The translations under genes and the position numbers were made by a program. Under the pieces are notes generated by a model. The model saw nothing but the letters and a program-made list of their open reading frames with translations. It was not told the origin of the DNA and did not search any database. From Akkermansiaceae bacterium (GTDB lineage: Bacteria > Verrucomicrobiota > Verrucomicrobiia > Verrucomicrobiales > Akkermansiaceae), in contig SUVJ01000016.1 of NCBI GenBank assembly GCA_015062045.1, forward strand, positions 1 to 39,231: 39,231 nt of DNA, in the 5' to 3' direction. Within the stretch, counting starts at the first letter, position 1. Every line of letters begins with the position of its first letter. Positions 17,101 through 25,040 of this stretch are shown in pieces.

Positions 17101-17470
17101 GGGCGGCGGCGCGCTTCATCATGGGGATGGCTGCCGGGTATAGTGCTACCGGATTAGCGGAACTTGTGAGTCTGTAATCGGGGGCCAAGTGTAATCCTGT
17201 CCAAGTCTCCCAGACCCGGGCAGCCATGGCGTTGCGCTGTGGTATCTCATAGTCGGCCTTGCCCAAGGCACCATCGGACAAAGCTTGGAATATGCGGTTG
17301 CGGAACTCCCCTGCCGCTTTTTTGGTGAAGGTGAGGGCAATCATCTTTTCCGGGCGCGCGCCCAAGGCCAGCAGTGCCACAAAACGAGAGGTCAGCTGGT
17401 AGGTTTTACCTGTGCCTGCCGAGGCTGCAATAAGATTGCCGGTGATATATTCAGATGAAGAAGGATTCAT
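14147..17470 (-). CDS. addA: AddA-like UvrD-family helicase with PD-(D/E)XK nuclease
   Basis: 1107 residues. Superfamily 1A helicase motifs occur in order: Walker A 'AASAGTGKT' (15-23), Ia 'ALTFTKKAAGEF' (45-56), Walker B 'LDEFQDTD' (432-439), III 'VGDKKQSIYSFRGA' (464-477), V 'TMHKSKGAEFD' and VI 'YVALTRAR'. The C-terminal nuclease has 'GTAVHECW', 'SGTLDRLV', 'IIDFKTNK' (about 1038-1045) and 'YTGQMTAYK', so all catalytic positions are present. With the AddB-like partner 24 nt upstream it would form a heterodimer that resects double-strand ends and loads RecA. Bacillus AddA is longer (about 1230 aa). RecB is the alternative name, but no RecC or RecD is present and the two-subunit, two-nuclease layout fits AddAB. 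It is co-transcribed with addB. Confidence 0.87.
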   Translation of the reverse strand: MNPSSSEYITGNLIAASAGTGKTYQLTSRFVALLALGARPEKMIALTFTKKAAGEFRNRIFQALSDGALGKADYEIPQRNAMAARVWETWTGLHLAPDYRLTSSANPVALYPAAIPMMKRAAALRCYPEELTPIDGEPPLPQLNTDFFAELLLRVLNKVSDLQLSTLDSFFNRVVAADLHRAGLSSVTPMSTLQQQRATRSALMAMLAESEKSAHHESALLTLLTNIADDKGGALLELLEQNISTYLSLYKEFPEQQPWGNPAPFGLPNCAEAALISNEDVAATQCEIDELTEAISWTKKRSYVKKTMAGVAAKIRKCFTPSPSFASWLAGESAFLPPAPEQAQDNKLREVIQRFSKQCNELFLRTVQERSAAMYSLLQKYYEAYRESILSEGLCTFDDIKQGARRLLGADATGAESGMALTLTTKLDHWMLDEFQDTDPVQWEILSNLLKENAQYTDKSLFVVGDKKQSIYSFRGASAELFEQLRGTKDTADGYNWQKQVLTNSSLSESRRSVPAIMNFTNLVFGALNEVDSEFSQHRTHANNANKKGYVRVKVLPKNKTEQTLQDTCAAIGDILDELTEPAAPQQRRLRNGISVAILLRKGDYAREIVAWLRRYKPEIPVQLVEDSPLTEASPLGELLLSFFMWLREPADKYRYNILRVSPLGNIMHPANQEDKHTDPSVAWDAWLRKLNEQGYAAVIQQLANYLPRLTARRMLTEWMEEALSFDAAGGSLDEWLLHMRTCCRKETGAAQFVQVMTMHKSKGAEFDAVILPFLGSKAVDQPRAEGIPYFISDDKEGILIHPGTADERKKWAALQDCENKWKKAKRDDSYNLMYVALTRARYANYILLPGGEKLPETPAKESDWILSALIRNDCAPSIEQNTEFGHADWYTEKTAKSDSHTHTAPLQPLGTPHRARTRVSPSAMTDNTEQPQEKRLSEHTSGADFGTAVHECWEQITWLNAPLPEWVNTPQTEAQQVVAAALQQAEVQELFTPRPGQEVYCEQSIEAITGADEWVSGTLDRLVLTTDTAGRTIAAHIIDFKTNKLRQNEPYQELKKEYTGQMTAYKRLISQAFDLPAAAVKVSLLSCPKGHIPARVLPYTDAELPI

Positions 17471-17494
17471 TAGTATGGGGGCAGGTGACGTATA

Positions 17495-20400
17495 TCAGAT
17501 TTCAGAAGAGGTGGTATTATCCGGCGTTGGCAGACTGCACATAACGCGAGGATCCGGGTCTTTATAAATATTCAAAGCCCCGAAGTTGTTGTATTTAAGA
17601 CTGCGCCCGAGCGATTCTGCCGATGCCAGGCACATGCCGGCACGCATGAGATGAGCCGCAGCCTGAACACAGCGCATGGCCTGCTCGTGCAGTTCCTGCG
17701 TCATGGCCGATTTTGCTTTCAAGCCACACATGGGGTTATAGGTTACTTCTGCCGGGGCAGAGCGGGGCATATTATAGAATGCGGTTTCAGGCAGGGTGTT
17801 TAAGTGGTGAATACGGCGCAGCGCTTCTGCATAAAGTGGCAGCTGCACGCTGTTCCAGCGGTATAGGTCGCCGTTGTCGTCTTGCAGAGTAAACTCAGCA
17901 GGTAAATGGATTTTGTGCAGTTGAGCCGCGGTTTCCGACAATTTTTCCCAGTGAGTTTTGCGTGGGTCGGTGGCGTTGCTCTTGTAATCGATGACTCTCA
18001 TGCGCCCATCATCGCGGTGTCGGTCTACGCGGTCTACCCGCATATCAAAAATCAGGGGGGCAGAGTTATCCGAAGCCGGCATGCTGAATACCAATTGTTC
18101 TTCCGTCATCAATACCTCCCACCCGTTACACAGGTCTTGAGCGTGTTTTTTGGCAAAAGCGCAGGTTGTTTTATACAGATTATTTTGCAGTATGCGAATG
18201 GGGAGGGTAAGGGTATCGTCGGCATCCCCATATTGTTTTGCCACATGAGCCGTTGTGCTTGCAATAGCATATTCGGCAATTTCATCGGCCAACGTTTCTT
18301 CATTTGTTCCGGCTTCTGCGCGCGGATAGCGTGTGGTGATATCTTGCAATATGGCATGCAGCAGGGTGCCGTATTCTGCGTGGTCCGGCTCAGCTTTATT
18401 TTCTTCCAAAGCATCCCCGGGGCAGATATTCAATAGTTTGTTGAGCCAGAAACGCAGCGGGCAACTTAAGAAACTTTTGATGGCGGATGGCGAGAATGTG
18501 CGTTCTGAGGCTGCGTAGGGATTGGTTATTCCGGGGGCGATGAGGGAGATATCCTCCCACATACCGTCATTAGCCCGGTCTTGTGGCGGGGTGATGAAGG
18601 GTAGCAAATCATAGGCTTGTTCCGTGGTGTTGACTTGCGGATCCGAGAAGAGCCAGTGTACGCGCTGCGCTGTTTCGGCTGCACTGTTACAACGCAGCAG
18701 TAGAGATGATGGTGCAATGGGGGTGCCGTCCGTTGTACAGGCAGATAATACAAAATGTATATTCCCGGCGGCTCGACTATGTAACAGGGCCGTGAGCAGA
18801 AAACTGTCGCGCGCACAGCGGGTGGTATCGTTCGTCATGCGCTGAAAGGCTCGGTAGGCATTCGGTAGGTAAGCATCTGCAGGCATCCGCTCGGGTACAC
18901 AATTATCATGCATACCGGCTATGATGACGTAGGGCTCACTTGTGTAGCACAGCTCTCGCCAGCCTTTCAAATTGATGGATTTGTTTCGTTCTCCTGCTCC
19001 TTCCAGTATGCCGGCTGCCTTTTTTTCTGCCAGATGTGCCACGAGCATCAGCGCCGTTTGCGGGGGGCAAGCAATGGTGCGGTCTGTTACCAATGCCGCC
19101 GCATCTCGCAAAAGTTCGGTCAACACGCGTGCTGCTCGTTTCATCTCGGGGGCGGTCAGTCGGCGCGCTAAGGCGTCTGCCAATTCGCAGAGCCGTGTCG
19201 GTAGCGTATCTGCATTGTTGCAATCATTCAGTAGGTCGATGATGTTTTCCGTGTAGTGCAGATAATGACGGAGTTTCTGAACAATGGGGGGGCGGGCATC
19301 TTCCCTTGATTCCATTTGTTGCAACTCTTGCCGCATCAGGTGGAGCAGGTGCTTAGCGCTGCCGGGCAAGTGCACGGAGCAGAGTTCTGTGAGGTATCGA
19401 TTATAGGATACCAAGCTCTGCGGCGGGGCCATACAACATTGTAATATGCGGTTGCGTAGCAGCACCTGCAGGTCTTCCATGGCGCGGCTGTCCGATATGT
19501 CATTTTGGTATAGAGAGGCGCAGGCCTCTTTTAACTGTAGTGGTATGCGTCCGGCCTCCGTTGCCAGTAGAGAGCGCCCCTCGGGCATGTTGATTTGCCA
19601 CTCCGGTTGAAAAGCCGTCACAATCATGGGGGACAGCGAATCATCGCAGGATGCCAACACTAATTCATCTGCATGGTGTCCGCCGGCTAATTCTCTGACC
19701 TTACGCCCGTATGCCTGCACGCTACCGGTGGGGTGTATCACATCCTCGGCGCACAGGTGATTATCCGTACCTTGATGGGGTATGATGATAGGGCATTCGC
19801 TCCACCCCATGCCGGCAAATGGCCCCTCTGCAATGGTCGGAATCGGTTGCCCGAAATCGTCAAAGCGGAGAGATTCATCAGATGGCGCATTAACCCAAAT
19901 CTCTACTCGTGCTGCGCCGGATTCCGCCATACGCCGTAAATATAGACGATTGATGGGGGAAAGCTCCGGCACACAGGCTACGATAATCATCCCCCGCGGG
20001 TGAGGGTTCTCCATCTCCGCCGCCCGACATTGCTCGGCGGAGCGTCTCTGCCAGAGCGCCAATTGCTCATCTACCCCGTTAAAAGTGGTACGCAGGGTTT
20101 CCCACCGCTCCTTTTCGTAACGGATGGTGTTTTGCCATTGCTCCTCGGGCTCTTGCAGATAATCTCTCACAAAGCTCAGGGCAGAGTCGAGCTCCCACTC
20201 CGGTGTGCGTCCCTCCTGTTCCAACTGCTTGCGTACGCGCCGCATCTGGGTAACTACCTCAAGCAGCCACGGGAGCGGTTTGTCACTCATGGCATTGCCC
20301 AGCACATGCAGCCATGCGGCTAATGTTTCCATTTCCGTAGCAACGTTATCGCCTTTGGTCGGGATGAGTTGTCCGGCCAAGGTGATACGGGGCATGAGTA

Positions 20401-20587
20401 TGGGTTTACCGGCGCGCTCAGCCATGTATTCTCGCAAGCGTCGCCCGCTCTCTGCCGTAGGCACCACTACCGTAGCACGTCGGAAAGTGCCGGGCTCTTG
20501 GGCGTTTAAGTCTTCCAGCTTGCGGGCTACCAGTTCAATGGCAGGCCTATGCCAGCCGATAAAAGTTCTTAAATCGGGGGTGTTCAT
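17495..20587 (-). CDS. addB: AddB-like nuclease subunit (RecB-family exonuclease)
   Basis: 1030 residues from the ATG at 20587, preferred over a TTG 54 nt upstream because the promoter lies between them. The N-terminal half is a degenerate helicase ('VVVPTAESGRRLREYM' replaces a proper Walker A). The C-terminal part has the AddB-type nuclease: 'FSPSAIKSFLSCPLRFWLN' (first Fe-S cysteine position), 'YGTLLHAILQDI' and 'MRVIDYKSN'. In Bacillus AddB three more cysteines (C-x2-C-x5-C) near the end complete a 4Fe-4S staple. I see only scattered cysteines there, no such cluster. It partners the AddA-like protein and acts in the cytosol on broken DNA ends. The length is somewhat shorter than Bacillus AddB (about 1160 aa). 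Confidence 0.82.
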   Translation of the reverse strand: MNTPDLRTFIGWHRPAIELVARKLEDLNAQEPGTFRRATVVVPTAESGRRLREYMAERAGKPILMPRITLAGQLIPTKGDNVATEMETLAAWLHVLGNAMSDKPLPWLLEVVTQMRRVRKQLEQEGRTPEWELDSALSFVRDYLQEPEEQWQNTIRYEKERWETLRTTFNGVDEQLALWQRRSAEQCRAAEMENPHPRGMIIVACVPELSPINRLYLRRMAESGAARVEIWVNAPSDESLRFDDFGQPIPTIAEGPFAGMGWSECPIIIPHQGTDNHLCAEDVIHPTGSVQAYGRKVRELAGGHHADELVLASCDDSLSPMIVTAFQPEWQINMPEGRSLLATEAGRIPLQLKEACASLYQNDISDSRAMEDLQVLLRNRILQCCMAPPQSLVSYNRYLTELCSVHLPGSAKHLLHLMRQELQQMESREDARPPIVQKLRHYLHYTENIIDLLNDCNNADTLPTRLCELADALARRLTAPEMKRAARVLTELLRDAAALVTDRTIACPPQTALMLVAHLAEKKAAGILEGAGERNKSINLKGWRELCYTSEPYVIIAGMHDNCVPERMPADAYLPNAYRAFQRMTNDTTRCARDSFLLTALLHSRAAGNIHFVLSACTTDGTPIAPSSLLLRCNSAAETAQRVHWLFSDPQVNTTEQAYDLLPFITPPQDRANDGMWEDISLIAPGITNPYAASERTFSPSAIKSFLSCPLRFWLNKLLNICPGDALEENKAEPDHAEYGTLLHAILQDITTRYPRAEAGTNEETLADEIAEYAIASTTAHVAKQYGDADDTLTLPIRILQNNLYKTTCAFAKKHAQDLCNGWEVLMTEEQLVFSMPASDNSAPLIFDMRVDRVDRHRDDGRMRVIDYKSNATDPRKTHWEKLSETAAQLHKIHLPAEFTLQDDNGDLYRWNSVQLPLYAEALRRIHHLNTLPETAFYNMPRSAPAEVTYNPMCGLKAKSAMTQELHEQAMRCVQAAAHLMRAGMCLASAESLGRSLKYNNFGALNIYKDPDPRVMCSLPTPDNTTSSEI

Positions 20588-20597
20588 GTATGCTGTT

Positions 20598-20626
20598 ACT
20601 TTATCATACCATGGTGGATTCTGCAA
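20598..20626 (-). promoter_or_regulatory. addBA promoter
   Basis: TTGCAG (20621-20626), 17 nt and TAAAGT (20598-20603) on the minus strand. The ATG is 10 nt past the -10 box, so the leader would be only about 4 nt. Confidence 0.5.
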
Positions 20627-20818
20627 GGGGGCTCGGTGCAATTATTTTCTTTTTCGTCCGCGCGGGATACCCCCCCCATAAATTCATAATGGACATTATC
20701 GAGTGTTGGGTGAGCCCCTATTCGTAAATCAACGTATACCGAATTTGGGGAACACGCATGTTTGCTTGCAGCGGAATGAGAAAATTTGCTTGATGCTCAC
20801 CGTATGGATTAAGGCCTT

Positions 20819-22051
20819 TTACATGGCAGAAATGGGGAAGGCATAGTGCCCTTTGCCGATGCCGAGCATTTCTCTTGCCGTGCAGAGAACAACACCGGGC
20901 TGCAAGGTGGCGTTGCCGGTGGGGAGCCCGTTTAATGCTTTGAGGTCGGCTGCGGTGGGGTTGCTGTTGCGTTTCACCTCCATAGGGTAGATTTTACCTT
21001 CTGTTTCGAGCAAAAAGTCAATTTCTGCACCGTTGCTGTCTCGGTAGTAGCTGAGGCGGGATCGCATGCCCCTGTTGCCCAAGGCTCGATAAAGCTGCCC
21101 GAATACCCAGGTTTCGAGGATGGCACTGCTCATGGCTCCGCCCTGTAGTGTGGACGGAGTAGGCCAGTTGCAAAGCCAAGCGCACAAGCCTGTATCCATA
21201 AAATACAGCTTGGGCGTTTTACTGAGTCGCTTGATGGTGTTGGTGTGGTAGGGCTGCAGCAGGGTAATGATGCCGCCGGCCTCCAGTATCGATATCCAAC
21301 TTTTAGCGGTTTTAGGTGATATGCCGGCATCCTGAGCTAGATCTGAATAGACCAGCTGTTGGCCTGTTCTGGCTGCGGCGGATTGCATGAGGGTGAGGAA
21401 CGCATTTTTATCGCCCACCTGTGTGAGTGCCTGAACATCTCGTTCCAAATAGGTCTGGAGGTAGGAGTCGAAGTAGTGGTTGATGTTACGGTTGAGGTCT
21501 CGGTGCAATGCCGGGTAGCCCCCCCTCCATATACGCGTGTAGAGCTCATTGATGTCGCATGAGCGGCGATCCGGCGTCAATTCTCGCAGGCGCTCTGCAG
21601 ACGGAAAAAAGTCGGGGGTGTTGGTTTCTCTTGCTGCCTCCTGCTGAGACAGGGTGCAGAGCTCTACTATGCCCACACGTCCCGCTAAACTTTCCGTGGC
21701 ATTTTTCATCATGTGAAAACGCTGGGAGCCGGTCAGCCAATACATACCGGGGGTATCAGCCTCGTCTATTTTTAATTTTATGGCTCTCAATAAATCTGGC
21801 GCATACTGTACTTCGTCTATGCAAAGCGGGGTTCCCATCTCATCTAAAAAACCGATGGGGTCTTCTTTTGCTCGCTTCAGTAGTCGAAAATCGTCTAAGG
21901 AGATGTAGCGCATACTGGGGGGCATAATCTGCTTAAGCATGGTAGATTTGCCGACCTGCCGTGCGCCTGTCACCATCACGCAGGGGAAGCTGCGTGTCAT
22001 TTCTGCCACGGTGCTGAGGGCTTTTCTGGGTATGTACTCGCGCTGCTCCAT
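20819..22051 (-). CDS. AAA_14 ATPase with DUF4143 C-terminal domain
   Basis: 410 residues from the ATG at 22051, which has a rare SD-like sequence (AGGAG, about 11 nt upstream). The longer in-frame start at 22135 only exists because the ATG-containing palindrome happens to be open. Walker A is 'GARQVGKS', Walker B 'LCIDEVQ', the sensor 'LTGSQ', then the family motif 'SLAGRVGIVELCTLS'. A winged-helix stretch ('LAQDAGISPKTAKSWISIL') precedes DUF4143, which contains 'GAEIDFLLE...YPMEVK', resembling a PD-(D/E)XK core. Members are common, often multicopy and poorly understood, with suggested links to toxin-antitoxin or defence functions. It is transcribed alone. A paralogue lies at the right edge of the window. 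Confidence 0.87.
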   Translation of the reverse strand: MEQREYIPRKALSTVAEMTRSFPCVMVTGARQVGKSTMLKQIMPPSMRYISLDDFRLLKRAKEDPIGFLDEMGTPLCIDEVQYAPDLLRAIKLKIDEADTPGMYWLTGSQRFHMMKNATESLAGRVGIVELCTLSQQEAARETNTPDFFPSAERLRELTPDRRSCDINELYTRIWRGGYPALHRDLNRNINHYFDSYLQTYLERDVQALTQVGDKNAFLTLMQSAAARTGQQLVYSDLAQDAGISPKTAKSWISILEAGGIITLLQPYHTNTIKRLSKTPKLYFMDTGLCAWLCNWPTPSTLQGGAMSSAILETWVFGQLYRALGNRGMRSRLSYYRDSNGAEIDFLLETEGKIYPMEVKRNSNPTAADLKALNGLPTGNATLQPGVVLCTAREMLGIGKGHYAFPISAM

Positions 22052-22102
22052 ATAATCTGCTCCTATTTTCTGTTTTTTTGATGTTTTGTCAAGCAGAAAA
22101 GT

Positions 22103-22135
22103 ATGCAAATCGGGAATTGGATTCCCGATTTGCAT
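22103..22135. repeat. Perfect 15-bp-arm palindrome, copy 1 of 2
   Basis: ATGCAAATCGGGAAT (22103-22117), a 3-nt spacer TGG, and ATTCCCGATTTGCAT (22121-22135). It lies 10 nt upstream of a TTGACA -35-like box (22087-22092) for the DUF4143 gene. On the minus strand it is followed by ACTTTTCTGC. Confidence 0.9.
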
Positions 22136-22162
22136 TAAAATTTGATAAAAACCTGCAAAAAG

Positions 22163-22199
22163 TTATGCAAATCGGGAATTGTATTCCCGATTTGCATAA
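22163..22199. repeat. Perfect 17-bp-arm palindrome, copy 2 of 2
   Basis: The same arms as copy 1 (ATGCAAATCGGGAAT / ATTCCCGATTTGCAT) are extended by two base pairs on the outside, with spacer TGT. Its centre is 62 bp from that of copy 1. On the minus strand it is followed by AACTTTTTGC, like copy 1, so the repeat extends past the palindrome. It could be an operator pair, attenuator or dispersed repeat. Confidence 0.9.
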
Positions 22200-22221
22200 A
22201 AATGGCTTATTGGGCTTACGT

Positions 22222-22258
22222 AAAAAAACACCCTGCAAGTGTGTAGCTTGCAGGGTGT
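22222..22258 (-). terminator. Intrinsic terminator of pflB
   Basis: A 12-bp stem, ACACCCTGCAAG (22228-22239) with CTTGCAGGGTGT (22247-22258), and a 7-nt loop. On the minus strand it runs into seven U. It begins about 24 nt past the pflB stop. Confidence 0.88.
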
Positions 22259-22281
22259 GAAAGTGTGTGTTGCGCGGCTTA

Positions 22282-24543
22282 TCAGGCGCGGGTGTGGAAG
22301 GTACGGGAGATTACCTCGCGCTGCTGCTCGGGGGTGAGCTTGATGAAGTTCACGGCGTAACCGGACACGCGGATGGTAAGCTGCGGGTACTTCTCGGGGT
22401 GCTCCATGGCGTCCTCCAACGTTGCGCGCTCAAGCACGTTGACGTTGATGTGGTGGCCGGTGGCGTCGAAGTAGGCATCCAACAGGGAGGCCAGCTTGCC
22501 GCGGCGCTCGTCCTCATCCTTACCCAGTGCTCCGGGCACAATGGAGAAGGTGTAGGAGATGCCGTCCAGCGAGTCATCGTAGGACAACTTGGCAACGGAG
22601 AGCATGGAGGCCACAGCACCGTTCTTGTCGCGACCGTGCATGGGGTTGGCACCCGGGGCGAAGGGCTCGCCGGCGCGGCGACCGTCGGGGGTGTTGCCGG
22701 TCTTCTTGCCGTATACCACGTTGGAGGTAATGGTGAGCACGGACTGCGTGGGCAGGGAGTCTCTGTAGGTGTGCAGCTTGCGGATCTTGTCCATGAAGTT
22801 GCTTACCAAGTTGCAGGCGATTTCGTCCACACGCGGGTCGTTGTTGCCGTAGCAGGGGAACTCGCCCTCTGTCTCGAAGTCCACGATGAGGCCTTCCTCG
22901 TTGCGGATGGCTTTAACCTTGGCGTACTTGATGGCGGACAGGGAGTCTGCTGCCACGGAGAGGCCGGCGATACCGCAAGCCATGGTGCGCAGAATCTCGG
23001 GGTCGTGCAGAGCCATCTCGATACGCTCGTAGCAGTACTTGTCATGCATGTAGTGAATGACGTTGAGGGCGTTCACGTAGGTCTTGGCAAGCCAGTCCTG
23101 CATGTTGTTGAACAGCTCCATCACTTTGTCGTACTCCAAGTACTCGCCCTCGTAGCGCGGGGCGGGGGGTGTTACCTGTTTGCCCTTCACCTCATCCATG
23201 CCGCCGTTGAGGGCGTAGAGCAGGCACTTGGCCAAGTTGGCGCGAGCGCCGAAGAACTGCATCTGCTTGCCGATGCGCATGGCGGATACACAGCAGGCAA
23301 TGCCGTAGTCATCTCCCCAGTGCTTGCGCATGAGGTCGTCGTTCTCGTACTGGATGGAGGATGTCTCGATGGATACCTTGGCGCAGAACTTCTTGAAGTT
23401 CTCGGGCAGGGCGGTGCTCCACAGCACGGTCAGGTTCGGCTCGGGAGCCGGCCCCAGATTGTAGAGGGTTTGCAGTACGCGGAAGGAGCTGCGGGTCACA
23501 AGGGTGCGGCCGTCCTCGCCCATACCGCCAATGGATTCGGTTACCCAAGTGGGGTCGCCGGAGAAGAGGTTGTTGTACTCCGGCGTGCGGATGAAGCGAA
23601 CCATGCGCAGCTTCATCACGAAGTGGTCCATAATCTCCTGAATCTCGGCCTCGGTGATGGTGCCGTTGGCCAAGTCTCGCTCAAAGTAGATGTCGAAGAA
23701 AGTGCTGGTGCGGCCCAAGGACATGGCGGCGCCGTTTTGCTCCTTAACAGCGGCAAGGTAGCCCAGGTAGGTCCACTGCACGGCCTCGCGGGAGTTGGCG
23801 GCGGGGCGGGTGAGGTCGCAGCCGTAGCTCTGGCCCATTTGTGCCAGCTCGCTCAGGGCGCGAATCTGCTCGTTCATTTCCTCTCGCAGGCGGATGAGGT
23901 CTTCTGTCAGTACGTCACCCTCGCGGTTGAGTATGTCTTTGCGGCGCTCGGCGATGAGGCGGTCTGTGCCGTACAGAGCTACACGGCGGTAGTCACCTAT
24001 GATACGGCCACGGCCATAAGCATCGGGCAAACCGGTTACGATACCGGCGGAGCGAGCTGCGCGAATACCGGTGGTGTAGGCATCAAACACACCCTCGTTG
24101 TGGGTCTTGCGGGTGGTCTTGAACATGTTGAGCGTTTTCTCGCTCATCTTGTAGCCGTAGCTCTCCAATGCCTGTTGGGCCATACGCAAACCGCCGAAGG
24201 GCATCAGGGCTCGCTTCAGCGGGGCATCTGTTTGTAAACCGACAATGGTTTCAAGGTCTTTGTCAATGTAACCGGCAGCGTGAGATACGATGGAGGATAC
24301 CACTTCTTCATCGGCATCCAGTACGCCACCTGCGTCTATCTCCTGCTTCATGAGCAGCTTCACCTTGTCCCACAGGGCATCTGTGCGCGTGGTGGGGCCG
24401 GCGAGGAAATTCCCGTCACCCTCGTAGGGGGTGTAGTTCTGCTGGATGAAGTCGCGTACGTTGATGGATTCGGTCCATACGCCGCCTTTGAATCCCTGCC
24501 ACTCTGCGGGTTGGCAGGCTGCCTGACATGTTGTATCGCTCAT
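22282..24543 (-). CDS. pflB: Formate C-acetyltransferase (pyruvate formate-lyase)
   Basis: 753 residues from the ATG at 24543 (E. coli PflB is 760). The catalytic cysteine pair is in 'GIACCVSAM' (Cys417-Cys418) and the radical glycine in 'RVSGYAVNF' (Gly728). The enzyme converts pyruvate and CoA to acetyl-CoA and formate in anaerobic fermentation and needs the glycyl radical made by PflA (5451-6185). The earlier start was rejected because it adds 28 residues with no family match. It is transcribed alone from a strong promoter with a leader of about 100 nt, unlike the leaderless genes nearby, and ends in a strong terminator. Codon use on this strand looks highly biased: the opposite strand stays open for 656 codons, which is typical of highly expressed genes. 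Confidence 0.96.
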   Translation of the reverse strand: MSDTTCQAACQPAEWQGFKGGVWTESINVRDFIQQNYTPYEGDGNFLAGPTTRTDALWDKVKLLMKQEIDAGGVLDADEEVVSSIVSHAAGYIDKDLETIVGLQTDAPLKRALMPFGGLRMAQQALESYGYKMSEKTLNMFKTTRKTHNEGVFDAYTTGIRAARSAGIVTGLPDAYGRGRIIGDYRRVALYGTDRLIAERRKDILNREGDVLTEDLIRLREEMNEQIRALSELAQMGQSYGCDLTRPAANSREAVQWTYLGYLAAVKEQNGAAMSLGRTSTFFDIYFERDLANGTITEAEIQEIMDHFVMKLRMVRFIRTPEYNNLFSGDPTWVTESIGGMGEDGRTLVTRSSFRVLQTLYNLGPAPEPNLTVLWSTALPENFKKFCAKVSIETSSIQYENDDLMRKHWGDDYGIACCVSAMRIGKQMQFFGARANLAKCLLYALNGGMDEVKGKQVTPPAPRYEGEYLEYDKVMELFNNMQDWLAKTYVNALNVIHYMHDKYCYERIEMALHDPEILRTMACGIAGLSVAADSLSAIKYAKVKAIRNEEGLIVDFETEGEFPCYGNNDPRVDEIACNLVSNFMDKIRKLHTYRDSLPTQSVLTITSNVVYGKKTGNTPDGRRAGEPFAPGANPMHGRDKNGAVASMLSVAKLSYDDSLDGISYTFSIVPGALGKDEDERRGKLASLLDAYFDATGHHINVNVLERATLEDAMEHPEKYPQLTIRVSGYAVNFIKLTPEQQREVISRTFHTRA

Positions 24544-24652
24544 ATAAGTTATCTCGTGTTTCAGGGTTACACATCGCTGCGGGCAATGCTCCTGAGGGGC
24601 CTGCGCGACATGCCTACCATTTGGCACCGTGACAGGCTATCTCTTGCCTGTG

Positions 24653-24681
24653 ACAATACCTGATTTCCCTACTTCTGTCAA
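24653..24681 (-). promoter_or_regulatory. Strong pflB promoter with repeated TGTCAC
   Basis: A perfect TTGACA (24676-24681), 17 nt and TATTGT (24653-24658) on the minus strand. Just downstream, TGTCAC occurs twice and CAGGC/GCCTG forms an inverted pair over 8 nt, a possible regulator site in the leader of about 100 nt. Confidence 0.65.
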
Positions 24682-24739
24682 GCCGGAACTAACTAAATAA
24701 CATAAAATTTTGAATAATTCTAATTTAGCTTGGAAAATT

Positions 24740-24967
24740 TCATTCCTCCGGGGTTAAATCCAAGTGAGAAACCGCCGTTTTAGGTTTAACGGCGAGGTCA
24801 AGCGCGGCGTTGGCAACGGCCTCACTGTTTTCATCGAAACGGTAGGCGTAGCAATCCGGGCAAGTGTCGGCAGATTTATCGACAATGGCACCGCACACCA
24901 TACACAATTTGTAAGAGGTGGGGTCATTAGCAATGGTGGTGGCTATCTCTTTGCGGTCGGATTTCAT
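24740..24967 (-). CDS. Small zinc-ribbon protein, unknown function
   Basis: 75 residues. Two CxxC knuckles, 'CMVCG' (about 22-26) and 'CPDCY' (about 36-40), form a rubredoxin-like zinc ribbon. The rest is acidic and without known motifs. The ATG at 24967 is supported by a promoter whose -10 box ends 7 nt upstream. It is monocistronic, between pflB and the glycosidase. It may bind nucleic acid or a protein partner; there is no evidence for either. Confidence 0.75.
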   Translation of the reverse strand: MKSDRKEIATTIANDPTSYKLCMVCGAIVDKSADTCPDCYAYRFDENSEAVANAALDLAVKPKTAVSHLDLTPEE

Positions 24968-24974
24968 AGGCTAC

Positions 24975-25003
24975 ACTATACTCCCGGTGTGGCGCAGCAG
25001 CAA
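24975..25003 (-). promoter_or_regulatory. Promoter of the zinc-ribbon gene, near-leaderless
   Basis: TTGCTG (24998-25003), 17 nt and TATAGT (24975-24980) on the minus strand, then 7 nt (GTAGCCT) to ATG. The GTAGCC discriminator is the same as at recJ. Confidence 0.6.
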
Positions 25004-25040
25004 GCCCGCGTCGGGTCATAATGTGCGAAAAAAAATAAGG

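Noticed and set aside
22052..22135. N-terminal extension of the first DUF4143 protein from the ATG at 22135
   Set aside because: The extra 28 residues translate the palindrome and the promoter region; the ATG at 22051 has an SD-like AGGAG and gives the family N-terminus.
22267..24237. 656-codon open frame on the + strand
   Set aside because: It lies exactly opposite pflB, whose active-site and radical-Gly motifs are certain. The frame stays open because of the codon bias of pflB; its product is an unnatural Val/Gly/His-rich chain.
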